DNA of 64,000 nt from Poecilobothrus nobilitatus (taxonomy: Eukaryota > Arthropoda > Insecta > Diptera > Dolichopodidae), in assembly GCA_947095535.1 (NCBI GenBank), contig OX352774.1:69502416-69566415 (forward strand), written 5' to 3'. The notes under the pieces are model-generated. The model had not been told where the DNA came from. It searched no databases and worked only from the letters and a program-made list of their open reading frames with translations. This document shows positions 21,676 through 34,987 of the stretch, piece after piece; the first letter of the stretch is position 1; each line of letters begins with the position of its first letter. The translations under genes and the position numbers were made by a program.

Positions 21676-23056
21676 AAATCTATTTATTTTTGTTTCGGAA
21701 ATATATCATTTAAAACCCTTGATTCTACATACTACCTTGTTGTTGTAAGTGATGAGATGAGATCAAGTAATCATGATAATGTTGATGATAGAAACAATAA
21801 ATATACCAAAATAAAAAAAATATAATTTTTTTTTTGGATCTTTCCAAAATGATTTTTATAAATTAAAAAAAAATATATAAGGGCTAATTTACATTTTGTC
21901 ATTTTTATTGTCAACAAAAATTGCATAAGTAATGATTGCTATGATGACTATGTGGTTCACTTATGTGTACAGATATAACAATAACATAAATAGTGTTTTA
22001 AAAAAGTGATTTATGAAGTATTAAAAAATAAACAAAAACAAAAAAAAGGATTGTGATGAAAAATGACATTATAAGTTGTTTGACATTATTCATTTAAAAA
22101 AGACTTTTGTCATTTTTAATATTTATAACTTTTAACTTTCTACAATTATTAAGTGTTTCAACATTTTTATGATTCTATCAATATTTGATATTGAATTTTA
22201 ATACACAACACATCAGTTTATTTTAATTTTTTTTTTTTACAAAGGTCAATGGAAAATATTGCAAGCCACCAAGAGAAACTGCATCTTTTAGGTAGTGGTA
22301 AATTTTAACTAACCTGAATCACACCCTTTAAAACAAAACTTTAGGATTGGAACTTTAATAGAAAAGTAGAATTTAGTTTAGAGGATAAAAATGTAAAAAT
22401 AACGTGTGGAGAAAAACATTTGTGAACTTTATAATTATTGTAGAAGGGAGAGAAAATTTGGAGGGACATTTTGAAGAAATATGTTAATATTCTTCTTAAG
22501 CTTTGTTATATCGTACACATATGAATAACTAATTTTAGGGAATACATATAATAGCATACCATTCCATAAACAATACGTGCGCATGACAAAAGTTTTCAAT
22601 AAGCTGTACTACGTAGGAATGGGCATCTTAAAACTTTGAATGGACGCAATATTTGTTAGAAATATTAGATAGAAAGAACTATCTCTACATATTTTCCGAA
22701 ATTCTTTAATAATTTAAAAGATTTTCAAACTTTTTGATAACTTGGCATAATTAACTAATGTCTGCATAGATTTATGATTTTATTGCAATAAAAAGTTTGA
22801 ATTTAGCAAAGGAAATATCAAAAATGCAAATATTTGGGATTATATTTTAAAATTCTTATTCTTTAATGTAGATATTATTGTTAATAGTAATCTTTCTTTA
22901 CCCAAAGAGATTAAAATTTGTTTTCAAGAAATTGTCAATCATTAAAAAATAATAAAAGTAGTTTAAGAATTCTTTGTTTTTCCTTTTAATTTGTCCCATT
23001 TTGAAAAATTTTCCAACATTCAACTCTCGAATTAAAAAGTTAAAAATTTGAAATAA
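21676..23056. other. AT-rich interval between the two D1 copies
   Basis: No open frame with LTR-retrotransposon features (protease, integrase or reverse transcriptase motifs) is visible, so the flanking repeats are not supported as LTRs. Confidence 0.5.
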
Positions 23057-23250
23057 GAAGACTTTTTATCTGTAAAATAGATATCTGTAAAATAGAGTAA
23101 GAGGAGCTACTAAACGTTTAAAGTCCAATGACGTTATGGTAACATTGTGATCGTTTATTAAACAAATTGCTTAGAAAAGTATAGGTAAAATAAATAATTA
23201 CATTAAGTTTTAAGTTTAATGTAAATAATTACATTAAGTTGTAAAAGAAA
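23057..23250 (+). repeat. dispersed direct repeat D1, copy 2, with local duplications
   Basis: This is as copy 1, but ATCTGTAAAATAG is doubled (23069-23095), giving a local insertion. Right after the repeat, AATAATTACATTAAGTT occurs twice (about 23192-23208 and 23225-23241). Both duplications look like replication slippage. Confidence 0.75.
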
Positions 23251-25003
23251 TATATAGGTAATCCAATAAGACTCTGTTTGAGACCTCGTTTGAGGGATAT
23301 GGTGAGTCAGTGTTTTCAACATTTATATACCAATTTTCTAAATTTTCGAACACAAATTTTCATTTTATTTAAATCTAAGATAGAATTTTTAGATACAATT
23401 TTCTTTTCAAAAAAATTGAAACAAAACTGACGATTAGGTATATTAACACGTTGCTTGAATTTCATTAAATACCCAATATTTAGTTTCGTCAAGATTTTAG
23501 TTGTAGAAAAACAACATTTGTCTCTAATGAGTGGTTTGTGTCTATTATTGAATTATAAAAGTTTGGTTTGTGTCTCTAATGAATTTCAGCAATTAATAAT
23601 GTGTAGAAAACTGGAAGCACTGGAAGCACAATATGTTGGGCACAGAACTGACTAAAGATATATTACGAATTTTACATTTTTAATTTTAATGCATCTGGTT
23701 TTTCATATTTCCTTGCTTGTATTTTAAAATTTCAAGAAAATAGTTTTAAAAATAAAACGACAACATTTATTTTAATATAAAGTGGCAATACATAAAATAT
23801 CAATTTGAATTTTCTTCCAATTTATTTAACACATTTTTTGTAGTTTGAAAAAATTAAACTGCAAACAGTTCTCATATTTAGTTACTTAGAAGTTAAATTT
23901 TATTGTCACATAATATATATATATATACATATATATACATATAAAAGATTAAAATCAATGTGAAAAATAAATGATTGTGCGATAAAAATAATTATTATCA
24001 AAATTAATTATTGTTTAATTAATTAAGGAGCGTATAAGAAGTTATTGAGGAGCGTAAGTAATACTGGGACTCTTGTGTAAATCTATAATGCTGCCCCTTT
24101 TACTACGTGTTGTGAATTTTATCTCCACTTAAAATACTTCTGTCAGCTCTACTGCTTCTAAGAAAATAAAGATCTGTAGAGAATTTATTGCTGACAGTTT
24201 ATATGCGGCAAAGCAACATGCTCCTAGATGCACATATTTTACTCCGAGTGCAAAAAATGTTTAATGTTAATATTTAAGATATAAAGTAAGAAGCTTTAGA
24301 AGCTCCCGAATAAAGAAAGTGTAAATGAAAAAAATTTCCTGAAACAATGGAGGAATTTTGTTTTATCGTGTATATTGTCAAAATATAACTTTATTATAAA
24401 AAACCCATTTGAAACCCATATAGTGTCTTTACGCATTTTATAAATCGACTCTAAGTTTATATTATGCTTACTCTATCTTCATCTATTCAAAATTACTCTC
24501 AAAATTTATTATTTAGTTAATAGTTGTACGTCTATTTTAATTTGTTTATTGCTATTATATGGCATCGGTTATGGGGATTCTTCAAACAGGTATTTCCTTT
24601 ATCATTGATTCATTTAATGTCTGATATATTTATTTTAAATATTATATACTCATTTAATACTAATATTCACTAAAGATAAAATTTGACAATAATTGACTGA
24701 GAATAAATGAAGATGAGAAAGCGAAATTTGGAATATTATGGCTATGAAATATCAGAAACTTAACTGAACTTTCAAAGCGCTATATAATATACACAAATCT
24801 TGTTAAGTATTCTGGGTATAGTAAGTATTAATAGTTACAGTAGAAGAAAAGAAATTTTACTTATTTCTTAACTTAATTCAATAATTAATCAAACAATATT
24901 TTAGTCAAATTTATTTATTATATATATATATATATACAATATATATTTATTATACATACAAATATTTTAGAAAAAATTTTTGACATTGAAATTATTTTTA
25001 ATA
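23251..25003. other. AT-rich stretch with one weak exon-like patch
   Basis: A 66-codon plus frame at 23455-23655 ends CRKLEALEAQYVGHRTD. It contains two small repeats (GGTTTGTGTCT twice, CTGGAAGCA twice), which argues for slippage rather than conserved coding. A patch at 24050-24260 is less AT-rich without a clear frame. (TA)n lies at 24919-24936. Confidence 0.4.
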
Positions 25004-25395
25004 TACAGGGTGTTTCACGAGTAAACGGCATCCTTGTAAGGGGTGATAGGGGAGATAAAAACAAGCAAAATAACATTGAAAAACTAAATGAAATATTTAA
25101 ATTGAAAGCTGTATAACTTTTTATGAAAAAGTCACCCGGTCTTTGTTCGGTTTCGTTTCGTTTTTGCGTTAAATAGCTAATTTAATAAGGTTCTTAAAAA
25201 TGGTATTAAGGTTGATCTTACATTTGTTAGTTCCGAAATCATAAACAAAAAATTAAATTAAAGAATTTTAAAGAATAGAAAATCTATAAGTCCCGTTATC
25301 TCGGAAACCGTTAGGAATAGACGTCACTTAATACTAAGTTTTTTCTTTGTTTTTACCCCTTACAAGGCTGCCGTTTACTAGTGAAACGCCCTGTA
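25004..25395. mobile_element. MITE with ACAGGGTGTTTC terminal inverted repeats
   Basis: The left end reads ACAGGGTGTTTCACGAGTAA (25005) and continues ACGGCATCCTTGTAAGGGGT. The right end is the reverse complement: ACCCCTTACAAGG, CTGCCGTTTACTAGTGAAAC, GCCCTGT (ending 25394). The TIRs are about 40 bp with roughly four mismatches. ATAT lies immediately outside both ends, so the target-site duplication is TA or ATAT. At about 390 bp, without any frame, it is a non-autonomous element. The TA target suggests a Tc1/mariner-type helper, but this is inference. It is fairly young judging by the intact TIRs. Confidence 0.88.
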
Positions 25396-26749
25396 TATAG
25401 GTCTATTGTTATTTTGACATGCATATTTGCAAACAGTTTCAAAAGAGTTTATGTTTATACAAATTTATGGGGGCATGAAATATAATGCTTTGTTTGTACA
25501 TAATCCTTAATAAACATATTCTTCGAAAAAACAAAAAAAAAATTACAATAAATTATTCTTAAGATCCCAGAAGCAATTTTAAGAATCAAATAAATTATTC
25601 TGAGAAGTAAATTTGTTGCCGAAAATAATCATAGAATTCTGTTTGTAAATTTATCTTATTTGTTTTTTTTTTTTCTATTGTGATTATTTTGTAATGCATA
25701 AATGATCTTATAGGAATGTTTATAATTTTATAATAAAAACACATCCAACTATAAAGCAATATATAAAACAAAACCGTTTAAATATATATATATATAAAAA
25801 ACGCGAATTTTCCCAATTTATCTTAATATATTTTGATAAAATAAAATGACATTTTTGTCTTCTAGCAAATTATTTTTTTTTTTTGTTTAACAGAAATACC
25901 ATATTGATTTTGACTTTACAGTTAATAAGGAATGAAAAACTGATTTTCCTTTTTAGAAAAAACTATGCAAATCACATATTTACCTAGTCTATGAAATCTA
26001 TGAACATTTTTAATATAATCTCAATCTGCAAAAAAAAAAAAACAAAAAAAATGAAATATTTGAAAATTATTCATAAAATGAAAATTGAAAATGTAAAATA
26101 CATAATATGTATTATCTTAAAATTGAACTTCTATTGAACTCATTATAATAAATATTTATTATATATGTATGTATGTATCTTATATTAGCGTTTTTAAATG
26201 GATACAAAAATTTCATAATATAAGTTGGTAGCTATAAATTCTATTCTTTCGAAATTAAAATCTCATTTTATTAAATAAATCATAACCATCCTAAATAATA
26301 AATATAATATGCAATATGTAACAGATATATACATTTAGTCAATAATCAATAAAAAAAAGGGAGAGAAAAAATAAGAATAACCAGGAGGAAAATTAGAAAA
26401 TATAAATTTATTCTTATTATTTTATGAAAAAAACAAAAACAAAATGTTTAAAGGATGTTAATAAAGAAATAAAAGTTTTCGCTTCTTAAGATGTTAGAGT
26501 ACCGTTAAGGAAATACTTTTCTTTTATAAAAACCTTGAAAGTTGCGTAAAATGCTAATGATATAATAACAGTTTTTCCTCTTTAATAATATTTTCGATAT
26601 TGGTTGGTACTAAATATACAAAAGATGAATAAAAACAAAATGAAAATATTTTTCGCGATAAATAATGTTTTACATTATCTTTAAATACATAATAATATTA
26701 TTATGATTTTGTTATGACGTTTTGAAGATGTAAAAATTAATAAAATTAT
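25396..26749. other. AT-rich stretch, no gene seen
   Basis: Short (TA)n at 25782-25796 and poly-A at 26030-26041 are present. No other structure was seen. Confidence 0.5.
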
Positions 26750-27140
26750 ACAATAATAATAGCTGCTACAGTGACGGTGGAGGAAGGTGTTATTTAATTA
26801 TTATTTGAATTATTATCTTCAATTATTACCTCATGCCATTGGAAGGTGTTACTGTTATATACTATTCTATATTGTAGCTTTTAATAGCTTCGCGACTCAT
26901 AACTATATAGTAATAATAATAAGGGGCTTCATTGTTTCCTTACACTTCCACAGTCCTTTTTAAAGTTTCCACATACTGTCTAAACCTCTCCTATCTCTAC
27001 TTCCTAGCCAATATATACTACATTAGCAGTTAGAAATTTCATCCCATTATATTGGCTAGGTGGCAAATCTTGTACTACCAAGATAATATTCATTGGGTCT
27101 TTGGAAGATTCGCACCTCCCTTAGAAAAAAAACAAAAAAG
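26750..27140 (+). mobile_element. SINE family B, 5'-truncated and diverged copy
   Basis: It runs from CAATAATAATAGCTGCTACA through TAGTAATAATAATA, CCTAGCCAATAT, CATCCCATTATATTGGCTAG, GTCTTTGGAAGATTC and CACCTCCCTTAGAAAAAA. It lacks the tRNA-like head and part of the TCTGACACTACCAAGG block. The 75-codon frame starting at 27052 is SINE-derived at its start and is not a gene. Confidence 0.8.
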
Positions 27141-30100
27141 TAGTTGGTGGTATAAATCTTTATATTCGAGTATCTTTATTTATTTAATAAAAATATTTTC
27201 AATATTAAAAAAAAATTATGGTCAAGGAAAGCTTTCCTTGTTAGGAATTTTATTAAAACAATTTGAAGGTGTGCTGTAGTATTTTTTTTTCAAAATTTAG
27301 TATTTTCATAATGTATGTATTTTGTATTTTGGTACATATATCACGGTATGTTGAAGAGCTTTTCGTTTTAAAAATTCTGTAATATTTTTTATTTGTATGT
27401 TATAGTTCAATATTAGTATCTCGTAAACTCAAATTGTGACCAGTATTTTATTTTCTGATATCATCTGCTACATTCTGTTTGATTATCAATCTGGTCAATC
27501 CTCCAAACCATATATATATTTTTTTTTTAATACAAAAATCACAATCTATTGCTTTGTTTCTGTTAACAAATTAAAATCTCTAGAATTTTTAGAAATGTAA
27601 CGTAAGAATTAGTATGTGCAACATTTAATAAGCGGTCATTTGAGGATCATTTCGTCTCATATATTATGGATTATGTGCATGCCTAGTTGGGTTTGTAATA
27701 AAAATTATATTGATTGAATCAAAATAGGAATGGTTTTATTTAAAAATTAAAATCTGTGTTTATAACGGGGTATCCCTTATAATATTTTTTTGTTTTTTTT
27801 TTTGAATAATCATTTTAGAAAAGTACTTATTAGTTTTTGTTTGACACCTTACTATCAACAGGAATAACTATAATTTGAGTAAATTTGTTAATACTTTCAA
27901 CTTTTATAATGTTATTATTAAAACATACGAATTATGGCATATTATTTTACCCCCAAATTTCCGTTTCTTTTATAAAACAATGTTGTACATAAAATTAAGT
28001 TAAAAACGCAGGCAACAACACTACCGTAAAAATCAAAAACAAAAACAAAAAAATGAGTTCATCCATTAAAATAACACAAAAAATTATTGAAGCTTCATTA
28101 AATTATGCAAATTGTATTTTAAATATAATTCAGAATAAAAACAAAAAAAAAAAACTCAGATTATATTGTCTTTATATTTAACGGTATTTGTTAACTTGTA
28201 GATAGTTATTAAAAAAAACTTAGATACTTACATTATAAAATGTATAGAATTTAATAGAAAATATCTATTTATTTTTTTTTAATGTAGTGATCGAACTTTG
28301 ATTACAACAACAGTGAATTTACTGCAAAAAAAAAAAAATCTGGCCTTATAATTGTAAAGATTAAAAGTTTAATGTCATTCGTATAAGCGACGGTTAGACA
28401 GTTAACTTTTTGCTTTAAATTCTTATTAAATTTATTTCAAAGATGCGGTCAGACTACACAAATAAGAAAATAATAACAGTTAACATTAAAGTCAACTGTT
28501 TTTCCTTTGATGTGAAAAGTCAACTCAAGTTTTCTGTTAATAAAAAGTTATTTAAGAAATAAAAAGTGTTAAATAATTTTTTTCACCTATTCTTTTTATT
28601 TAACAAAATATATTTTAAACTGCCTTAAAAATAGTTTAAAATATAAAAAAAAAATTTAAATTCCGGCATATTGAAGAATATGACGGAAAGAGTGACAGAA
28701 AAATGACAAGCTTATTTGAAAGTGTTCTAGTTTAAAAAAAAAATTAAAGGAAAATTAGATAAAAATTTAATAAAACATAAGATATAATTTGAGAAAAAAT
28801 TTGATGTCTAATTGAGATGTTAAAATATTTTGAAAATACATGCGTTATTAACTATAGCAATTATTAAGAAAAGGATTAAAGAATGTTTAATTTGGAAATA
28901 CTTTTAATGCAGTTTATGTAAACTTACTTTTGCCTAGGATTACATAGGTAGTCCAGCATTACTTAATTTGCAGAATTTACAAAACAGGATATATTTAATA
29001 TAGAAACTTTTAAATTAATGTAGAAGCAACATTCAAAATTAATTATTAAATATTTTGTTTTTATCATAAAATTGGTCTTGTCTTTTTCATTTTATTAGGG
29101 CTAGATTGGGACTATGAGTGTATGAACATGAATAATATTATATTTATTATTATATAAATATTTACTGAAGACAGTCTTCCACTTTGATTATAGACTTCTA
29201 CTCAACATGGAATACTATTTGGAAAATAATTAATTTAAAGTTTTACAATACAATATAGCATCTGAAGAAGACATGTATTTTATTTCATAAAATAATTTTT
29301 ATGGCATCAGAAAGAATTGCTATAATAATATATGATTTTATAAAAAATCATCCTGAATAATTTTCGTTTTAATTATCGGTTGATCTCGGAAGTCATGCAT
29401 TATAAGCCATTATATATGTATAAACATTTTATAGCTGTTCTTAAAAAAGGATACTTTTACTTAGAACAATAAGCCGACATATGAAATTTAGTGTGTGAAG
29501 AAAATTGAGCACTACATGTTAGGGTAAGAATGTGAAAATTATCATTTTCACATTTCTAGAAATCAGGTATTTTAGTTCACAATACATGTAACTATAATAA
29601 ACTATATATTAAAGATTTAAAAGTTAAATTTCGACGAAAAAGAATATATCATTATTATCTCGATATTTTGATGGAATTGAAAATTTACTAATAAAATATT
29701 TTGATGTAAATTTTAATTGTATTGAAGTTTATGGCTGTTCTGAAATTTTATATTATCTAAAAAATATTATTCTTCCGTTTAAAATTTTTTTCAGCCCCCC
29801 ATTATATAAATTCATTCATGATTCAATTTGAAGAAAGAAAGTTTCAATTTTCCATTGAAATAGAAAATTTTAGTTTTTTTTTTGACTGCACACACCCCTT
29901 AAAGACATTGAATGATTGACATTATTATGTTCTTATTAAAGTTACATAACCTAATTATAATTTTTTTTTTGCTTTTTTTTTTAAACAATTTGATTAAATG
30001 AACATACATATTATTAGGGGAAATATCATTGTATATAGTTGTAAAATGCTAACTTCATAACAATGAACGAATTACATTCATCTACGCCCTCTACGTTTAC

Positions 30101-32089
30101 GCTTTTAACACAATTTTAAGTAAAAATCTATTGAAATGTTGATTTTATTTCGGAAAATCCATCATGAGCAGTTTAAAATAAAATTATTACAAAATAGAAA
30201 TTATACTTCAAAAACAGACTTATTTTTTTTACACTTTTTTTTTGATTATTCTTAACTAAAATTTCAACCTCAAATAACCTTGATGACGTTTTTGTAATTT
30301 TTTATTTTGTGGGTTAAAATTATTAAATTATGACATGAACTGAAAAAAAAGTAAACTTTTTAAATAAAAGTTATTATGACATATTGTGTGTATTGTCAAT
30401 AAATGCAAAAGAATTTCCGTTGCCGACGGCTTTAAATAATTTTTGTTTTATTCAGTCTAGAGAGGGTGTTTCCCTTTTTCTTTTTTGTTTTTTTTTTTTT
30501 TGTAAAATGATCCAGCTTGTAGAAATTTTTATTTAAAATATAATTTCGAATAATTAGATTGATGGAAATTAGAACAATTTTTCGAAATTACTATGTATAG
30601 GTATAATCAAATTTGAGTGTTATTTAACATTTTAAATTCGAATTGTTTTGGTACTGAAAACAAAAAAAATTTTAATGTAAAAAATAATGTCTATTTATTT
30701 TTCTAATCAATATTTTTATTAGAAAAAAAATGACTAAAGTTTCGAAAAATGAATTTTCGAAAAACTATTTAAACTGCTAACTATAAATGTCACAACCTCC
30801 ATTAGATAAGGTATAAACTTTTTTTAGCAATACATAAAAATTAAATTACAGATACTTATTGTAACTCAAACTTTTTGATTGGTCTGGTGACAAGTGAGCT
30901 TCATGCAAAATAAAAATTAAAAACACAAAAATTGAAAAATGTTTAAGATAGGATAACAAAATTGAGTCTGTGAATTTTGTTATTACAACTTAAGGTGTTA
31001 TTGCAATACTTTTTTTGCTTGCTTTACATAAACTTCTTAACAAAATCCTTCATAAACTTTGACAGCTGAAATGAATTACATTATTTCTTATGGTACTTGT
31101 TTCAATGCAAAAAGTACTCGTACTTGTATATACTATGATGTGTTTGCTACTTATAACAAAAATATTTATTTTGTTAGGTTTTGTTTCTAAAAATTGCCAT
31201 TTGTCAAATATTAAAGTATGTTTCTAAAGTAATCATTGAATTAAATATCAATTGCTTTAAACACTTTGAAAAAGTAAATTAATTAAAGAAATTAAAGTAT
31301 TCATTGAAATATCACCTATACTGTCCTACTCTTAATATAAAGAAATTATTTTAGGAGAACTATGCTATGCATTTTTGTTCAAATCATTTTCACTATTATT
31401 TTATCTAAATAGAAAACGATTCTTATAATAACATATCTGTTCTAAGAAATTTATGAACAACATACTGTATACTGTGTATAGCAATGATTTGTGATGCCAT
31501 AAAAATTATGTTACTTATTATGAAATAAAATGTTTTATGGAGCAACCAGTAGCCAGGTGGTTCTCTTATTGAGAAAAGAAACCTTAAAACAAAATAAATA
31601 AGTTTGTAAATAGTGAATTTCATTTAGGGATTTGCTTTTTTTTCTAATTTTTCGAAATCTATCGAATCAAATCAGTTCTAGATTACTATTAATTAATATA
31701 TTGCAACCATTTTGTTTCCAGTTTTTTCATGAATATGGTTAGTTGTTTAAAATTCTGTAATGATATCTAAACACATAATACAATGTGTGACAATTAATGA
31801 AATATAGCAAGAGATGCCGAGTTTAGTTACTTACATATTAGTTCTTCCTCACTCATTTTTTTGTTTAAGAGACGTTGAATATTCATCTTGACTGTTAAAA
31901 CTCGTAATATAATTTATCAAACGATTTCGGAACTTAGGATTTACTTTTTAAAAGAGATCTAGTTTAAAAGAGATCTAGTTTTCTTAAGATAAGTGTGATT
32001 AATATATTCAATTCAGTTTCACTTTTAATGGTTTGTTTTTGTTATAAAAATAATCTTACATCATCTAAGTTTGGATTGTAAATGTATAT
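27141..32089. other. long AT-rich stretch, no gene seen
   Basis: Homopolymers, TATATA runs and one small hairpin (29529-29554: AATGTGAAAA and TTTTCACATT around a 6-base loop) are present. A 17-bp tandem duplication TTTAAAAGAGATCTAGT lies at about 31946-31980. No frame is convincing, including the 66-codon one at 31423-31623. Confidence 0.45.
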
Positions 32090-32165
32090 AAGCCAAAGTA
32101 ACACCAGCCTTTTCATCGAAAGGTTTCGGATTCAAATGTCGGCTGGGTCATATAAATTATATAAA
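32090..32165 (+). mobile_element. SINE family B head fragment
   Basis: AAGCCAAAGTAACACCAGCC, then TTTTCATCGAAAGG, GGATTCAAATGTC and GGCTGGGTCATATAAA follow the tRNA-like head of family B (B box degraded to GGATTCAAATG). The body is missing. It lies just upstream of a SINE C copy. Confidence 0.55.
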
Positions 32166-32205
32166 AAAAAGTAATATAGATTTTTCTTATAATATATAAT
32201 TATTT

Positions 32206-32395
32206 TTTTTTCCTTGCTTCTCCTATAAGAAGTACAGGGCATCAGAGGTCCTATAAGAGGTACAGGGACTAAGTTATTTATTATTCATATTTGACTATAA
32301 GCTTCAGTTTCTGGAATCATTATTTCACTAAGCCGTTGATTACTCAGTTGTAGGTATTGTACAAGGCTATGAGGTGAAGTGGAAAGATAAAATTT
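32206..32395 (-). mobile_element. SINE-like retroelement, family C, copy 2
   Basis: Read on the minus strand, it matches 42-194: CTTGTACAATACCTACAACT, GAGTAATCAACGGCTTAGTG, AATAATGATTCCAGAAA, a TCAAATATGAATAAT block and an A-rich end (T run at 32201-32210). The CCTATAAGA(A/G)GTACAGGG segment is present twice (about 32221-32238 and 32250-32267), a duplication absent from copy 1. Confidence 0.55.
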
Positions 32396-34059
32396 AAAAT
32401 TAAAATTAGTTTTTTTGCAATTAATTTTAATCTAATAATTTTCAACTCAGATTTATTAAATCAATTAAAATGTTTAAGAATAAAAATTTCAAAATACAAA
32501 AAATTTTCAAACCAATAACATTTTAACTTATATTTGAATTCTTAGAAAATCATAAACGTAAATACAACAATTTTCTTTTAATTTCTTTTACCTATAAAAA
32601 ATCAAAAAAGAAAAAAACGAATTTTGAAATAAAAATTTCTTAAAGTAATTCATATGAAAATCTAATCCACTCTACTTGAATTGTGATTGTAGAGTACTCA
32701 AACTCAATCTGAAATATTTTGTACATAAATTCATTTTCAACTCAAATGGAAATATATACTGCAATAACTTTCATGATAAAGCACCTAACCTTCTATATAA
32801 TAAATAAAAGGACAACAATATATATTTTTTTTTTTTACAAAATCTATGTAAGTTCTTAAGTTCTTTTCTATTTTTTTTTTTTTTTTGCCAAAAGTAAGAA
32901 ACTATTTAAAGTAAAATAAAGATATTTTCAAAAAAAGAAAAAAAAAAATTAATGCAAAACGAGAAGCTTTTATTGCTTTTTTTTTTATTAATATTTCATA
33001 AGATGTTCTTTATTTTCTACTGTATAATTCCCGAAGCACATACACCATATTCCATGAGGGTAATTGAACAAAAATAAAAGTCATGACACAGAAACCAAAA
33101 CCATTCTTTACCCAAAAAAAAAAAAAAAAAAAAAAGACGCATTAGGATAATAGCTTTATAAATTTGTGTCCTGGGAAAAAAGATATACTGTAAGAAAAAG
33201 GAGAAAATGCTTTACGACCAAAATCTTCTGAATTATTAAGAAGCTTTTTTGTACACTTTACTGATACTTTAAATTTCGCAAGGAATAATAGACTACGAAA
33301 AGAAAGGCAATAAATTCAAATTAGCTTTTATTGCATACAACTGAGTAGAAAAAGAATCTAAATCAGCAGGAGGTAATGTAAAAAAAATGTTTCAATATTG
33401 CATATATATATATATATATATGTATACCTAAAGCAAATATAATAATATATATATATATATATATTACCTATATAGATTTCATGTGAAAATTATGTAAAAT
33501 TTATTTATTTATTTTTTTTTTTCTTGTATTTTGTAGAAGATAAAAATGTAAATTTGGTTAAATTTTTTTTGGTTAAGCAGGAAAGAATTATTTTTATTGG
33601 TGTCCTTTTTTTTCTTTAACTGAAAAAAAATTTTATATGTCAAATAAATAAATTATTCTTAGATTTTGTAAATAACTCAGTGGAAATTTATTTTATTTAT
33701 TTTATTCTTAGGTAATCATGTTTTGTTTTAATTTTTTTGTTTTTGTTTTTAACAATTGGTAAAAACTTAACATTTAATTCTTGACTTCTCTAGTAAGGAG
33801 TAAATAATCCTTTGCTTTAAAAATAATAAATAAATATAAAATAAAATCGCATGATCATTAAATATTGTAAAAATCTTCACTTAAATTTATGTTATGCATT
33901 TTCTTTCTATAAAAATACCTGAGGTCTTATTATTTTGTAATTAATACAAGTGATTACTGAAGAATGTAACATTTAATCTGAAGTAAAAGTGAAAAACGGA
34001 ATTTTCAATTTAAAATTATTTCACAAAATAAAAGTGATCAAATTTTTCTTAAAACTAAG
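32396..34059. repeat. AT-rich stretch with microsatellites
   Basis: A 22-A run is at 33114-33135 and (TA)n tracts are at 33404-33421 and 33450-33465. No frame or dispersed repeat was recognised. Confidence 0.6.
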
Positions 34060-34277
34060 TATCTAAGAAATTTTTTTTTTTTTATTGCATTTCTCTGCCA
34101 CATAAATGTGGACAGGAAATTACACAGCCTTTCCTGTTCATGCGTGGCTGTAAATGTCGTAAGGGAGAATTACTCTTACGACGTGTGTGAGACTCGAACC
34201 CACACTCCCTCGGTGTTTACAACGTATTTTATACTCTCTTACCCACTAGGCCACCGAGGCCCCTTATCTAAGAAATT
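34060..34277 (-). mobile_element. tRNA-derived SINE, family A, with perfect 13-bp TSD
   Basis: On the minus strand it begins GGGGCCTCGGTGGCCTAGTG and carries the A box TGGCCTAGTGG. It continues with a GGTTCGAGTCT B box (consensus GGTTCGAATCC), the body through CCACATTTATGTGGCAGAG, and a poly-A tail (T run at 34071-34083). TATCTAAGAAATT occurs on both sides (34060-34072 and 34265-34277), a perfect target-site duplication. This shows retroposition by a LINE endonuclease and defines the element at about 34073-34264. Confidence 0.93.
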
Positions 34278-34700
34278 CTGATGAAGTTATAAAGTAAACT
34301 CCCATATCTACAGCCCATACCTCAAACATTACAAACATTACATTACAAAATTGAGCTTCACATTACAAAATCTCTATATATGTATACGGCCTATTAACAA
34401 CTATTATCTTCACACTAGAATCAGTATATTGTTAGAATTGAAGAATTGAATTTACTTTTAAGAATCTAAATTAGACCAATTCACTTATATTATTGCCTCC
34501 ATATGTTGAAGACTTTAAAATCCAGAAAAATGTTGATGAGTATTGTTTTTATAACTATATAAATTTTTGATTCGAAAAAACACTCTTTTCATTAGATTTC
34601 CCAGGATTAATTACGCCAAATACAAGCCGATTAACAGAATGTTGATGGATGTGAAACAATATAAAATAATATAAGCATGAGTAAAGGTGTTATAAACAAA
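34278..34700. other. AT-rich stretch with short tandem repeats
   Basis: CATTACAAA is repeated several times at 34325-34370. Nothing else was recognised. Confidence 0.5.
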
Positions 34701-34810
34701 TTCTTTTTTTAGGGAACATGCAAATCTTACAAAATCATACCGCATTGGTAGTGTCAGATTCCTAATAACTAAACCTTAGAGTGTAGACAATATAATGGTA
34801 CATATGATAT
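34701..34810 (-). mobile_element. SINE family B, degraded 3' fragment
   Basis: TTGGTAGTGTCAGATTC followed by a CTAATAACTAAACC segment (34744-34776) is the complement of the GTAAGAATCTGACACTACCAA block of family B. Flanking text (TTTTTTTAGGGAACATG before, GACAATATAATGG after) fits the expected tail and the CCATTATATTGGC block in the right order. Confidence 0.6.
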
Positions 34811-34987
34811 AAAATTATTGTTATTGTCATCAAATTGATTTTTACATTTACGCTCAAAAATGTATAGAACTTTAAATGTAAACTAGTGCTAAATAGCTGG
34901 AACCTAATTGTATTCTTGGTCACTATAATACTATGTTTTATCCGGCTCCTTTACTGCATATATGTTTATTATGCCCAAAATATATTA

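Noticed and set aside
21550..23200. LTR retrotransposon bounded by the D1 repeats
   Set aside because: No protease, reverse transcriptase or integrase motif, primer-binding site or TG...CA ends were seen between or at the repeats.
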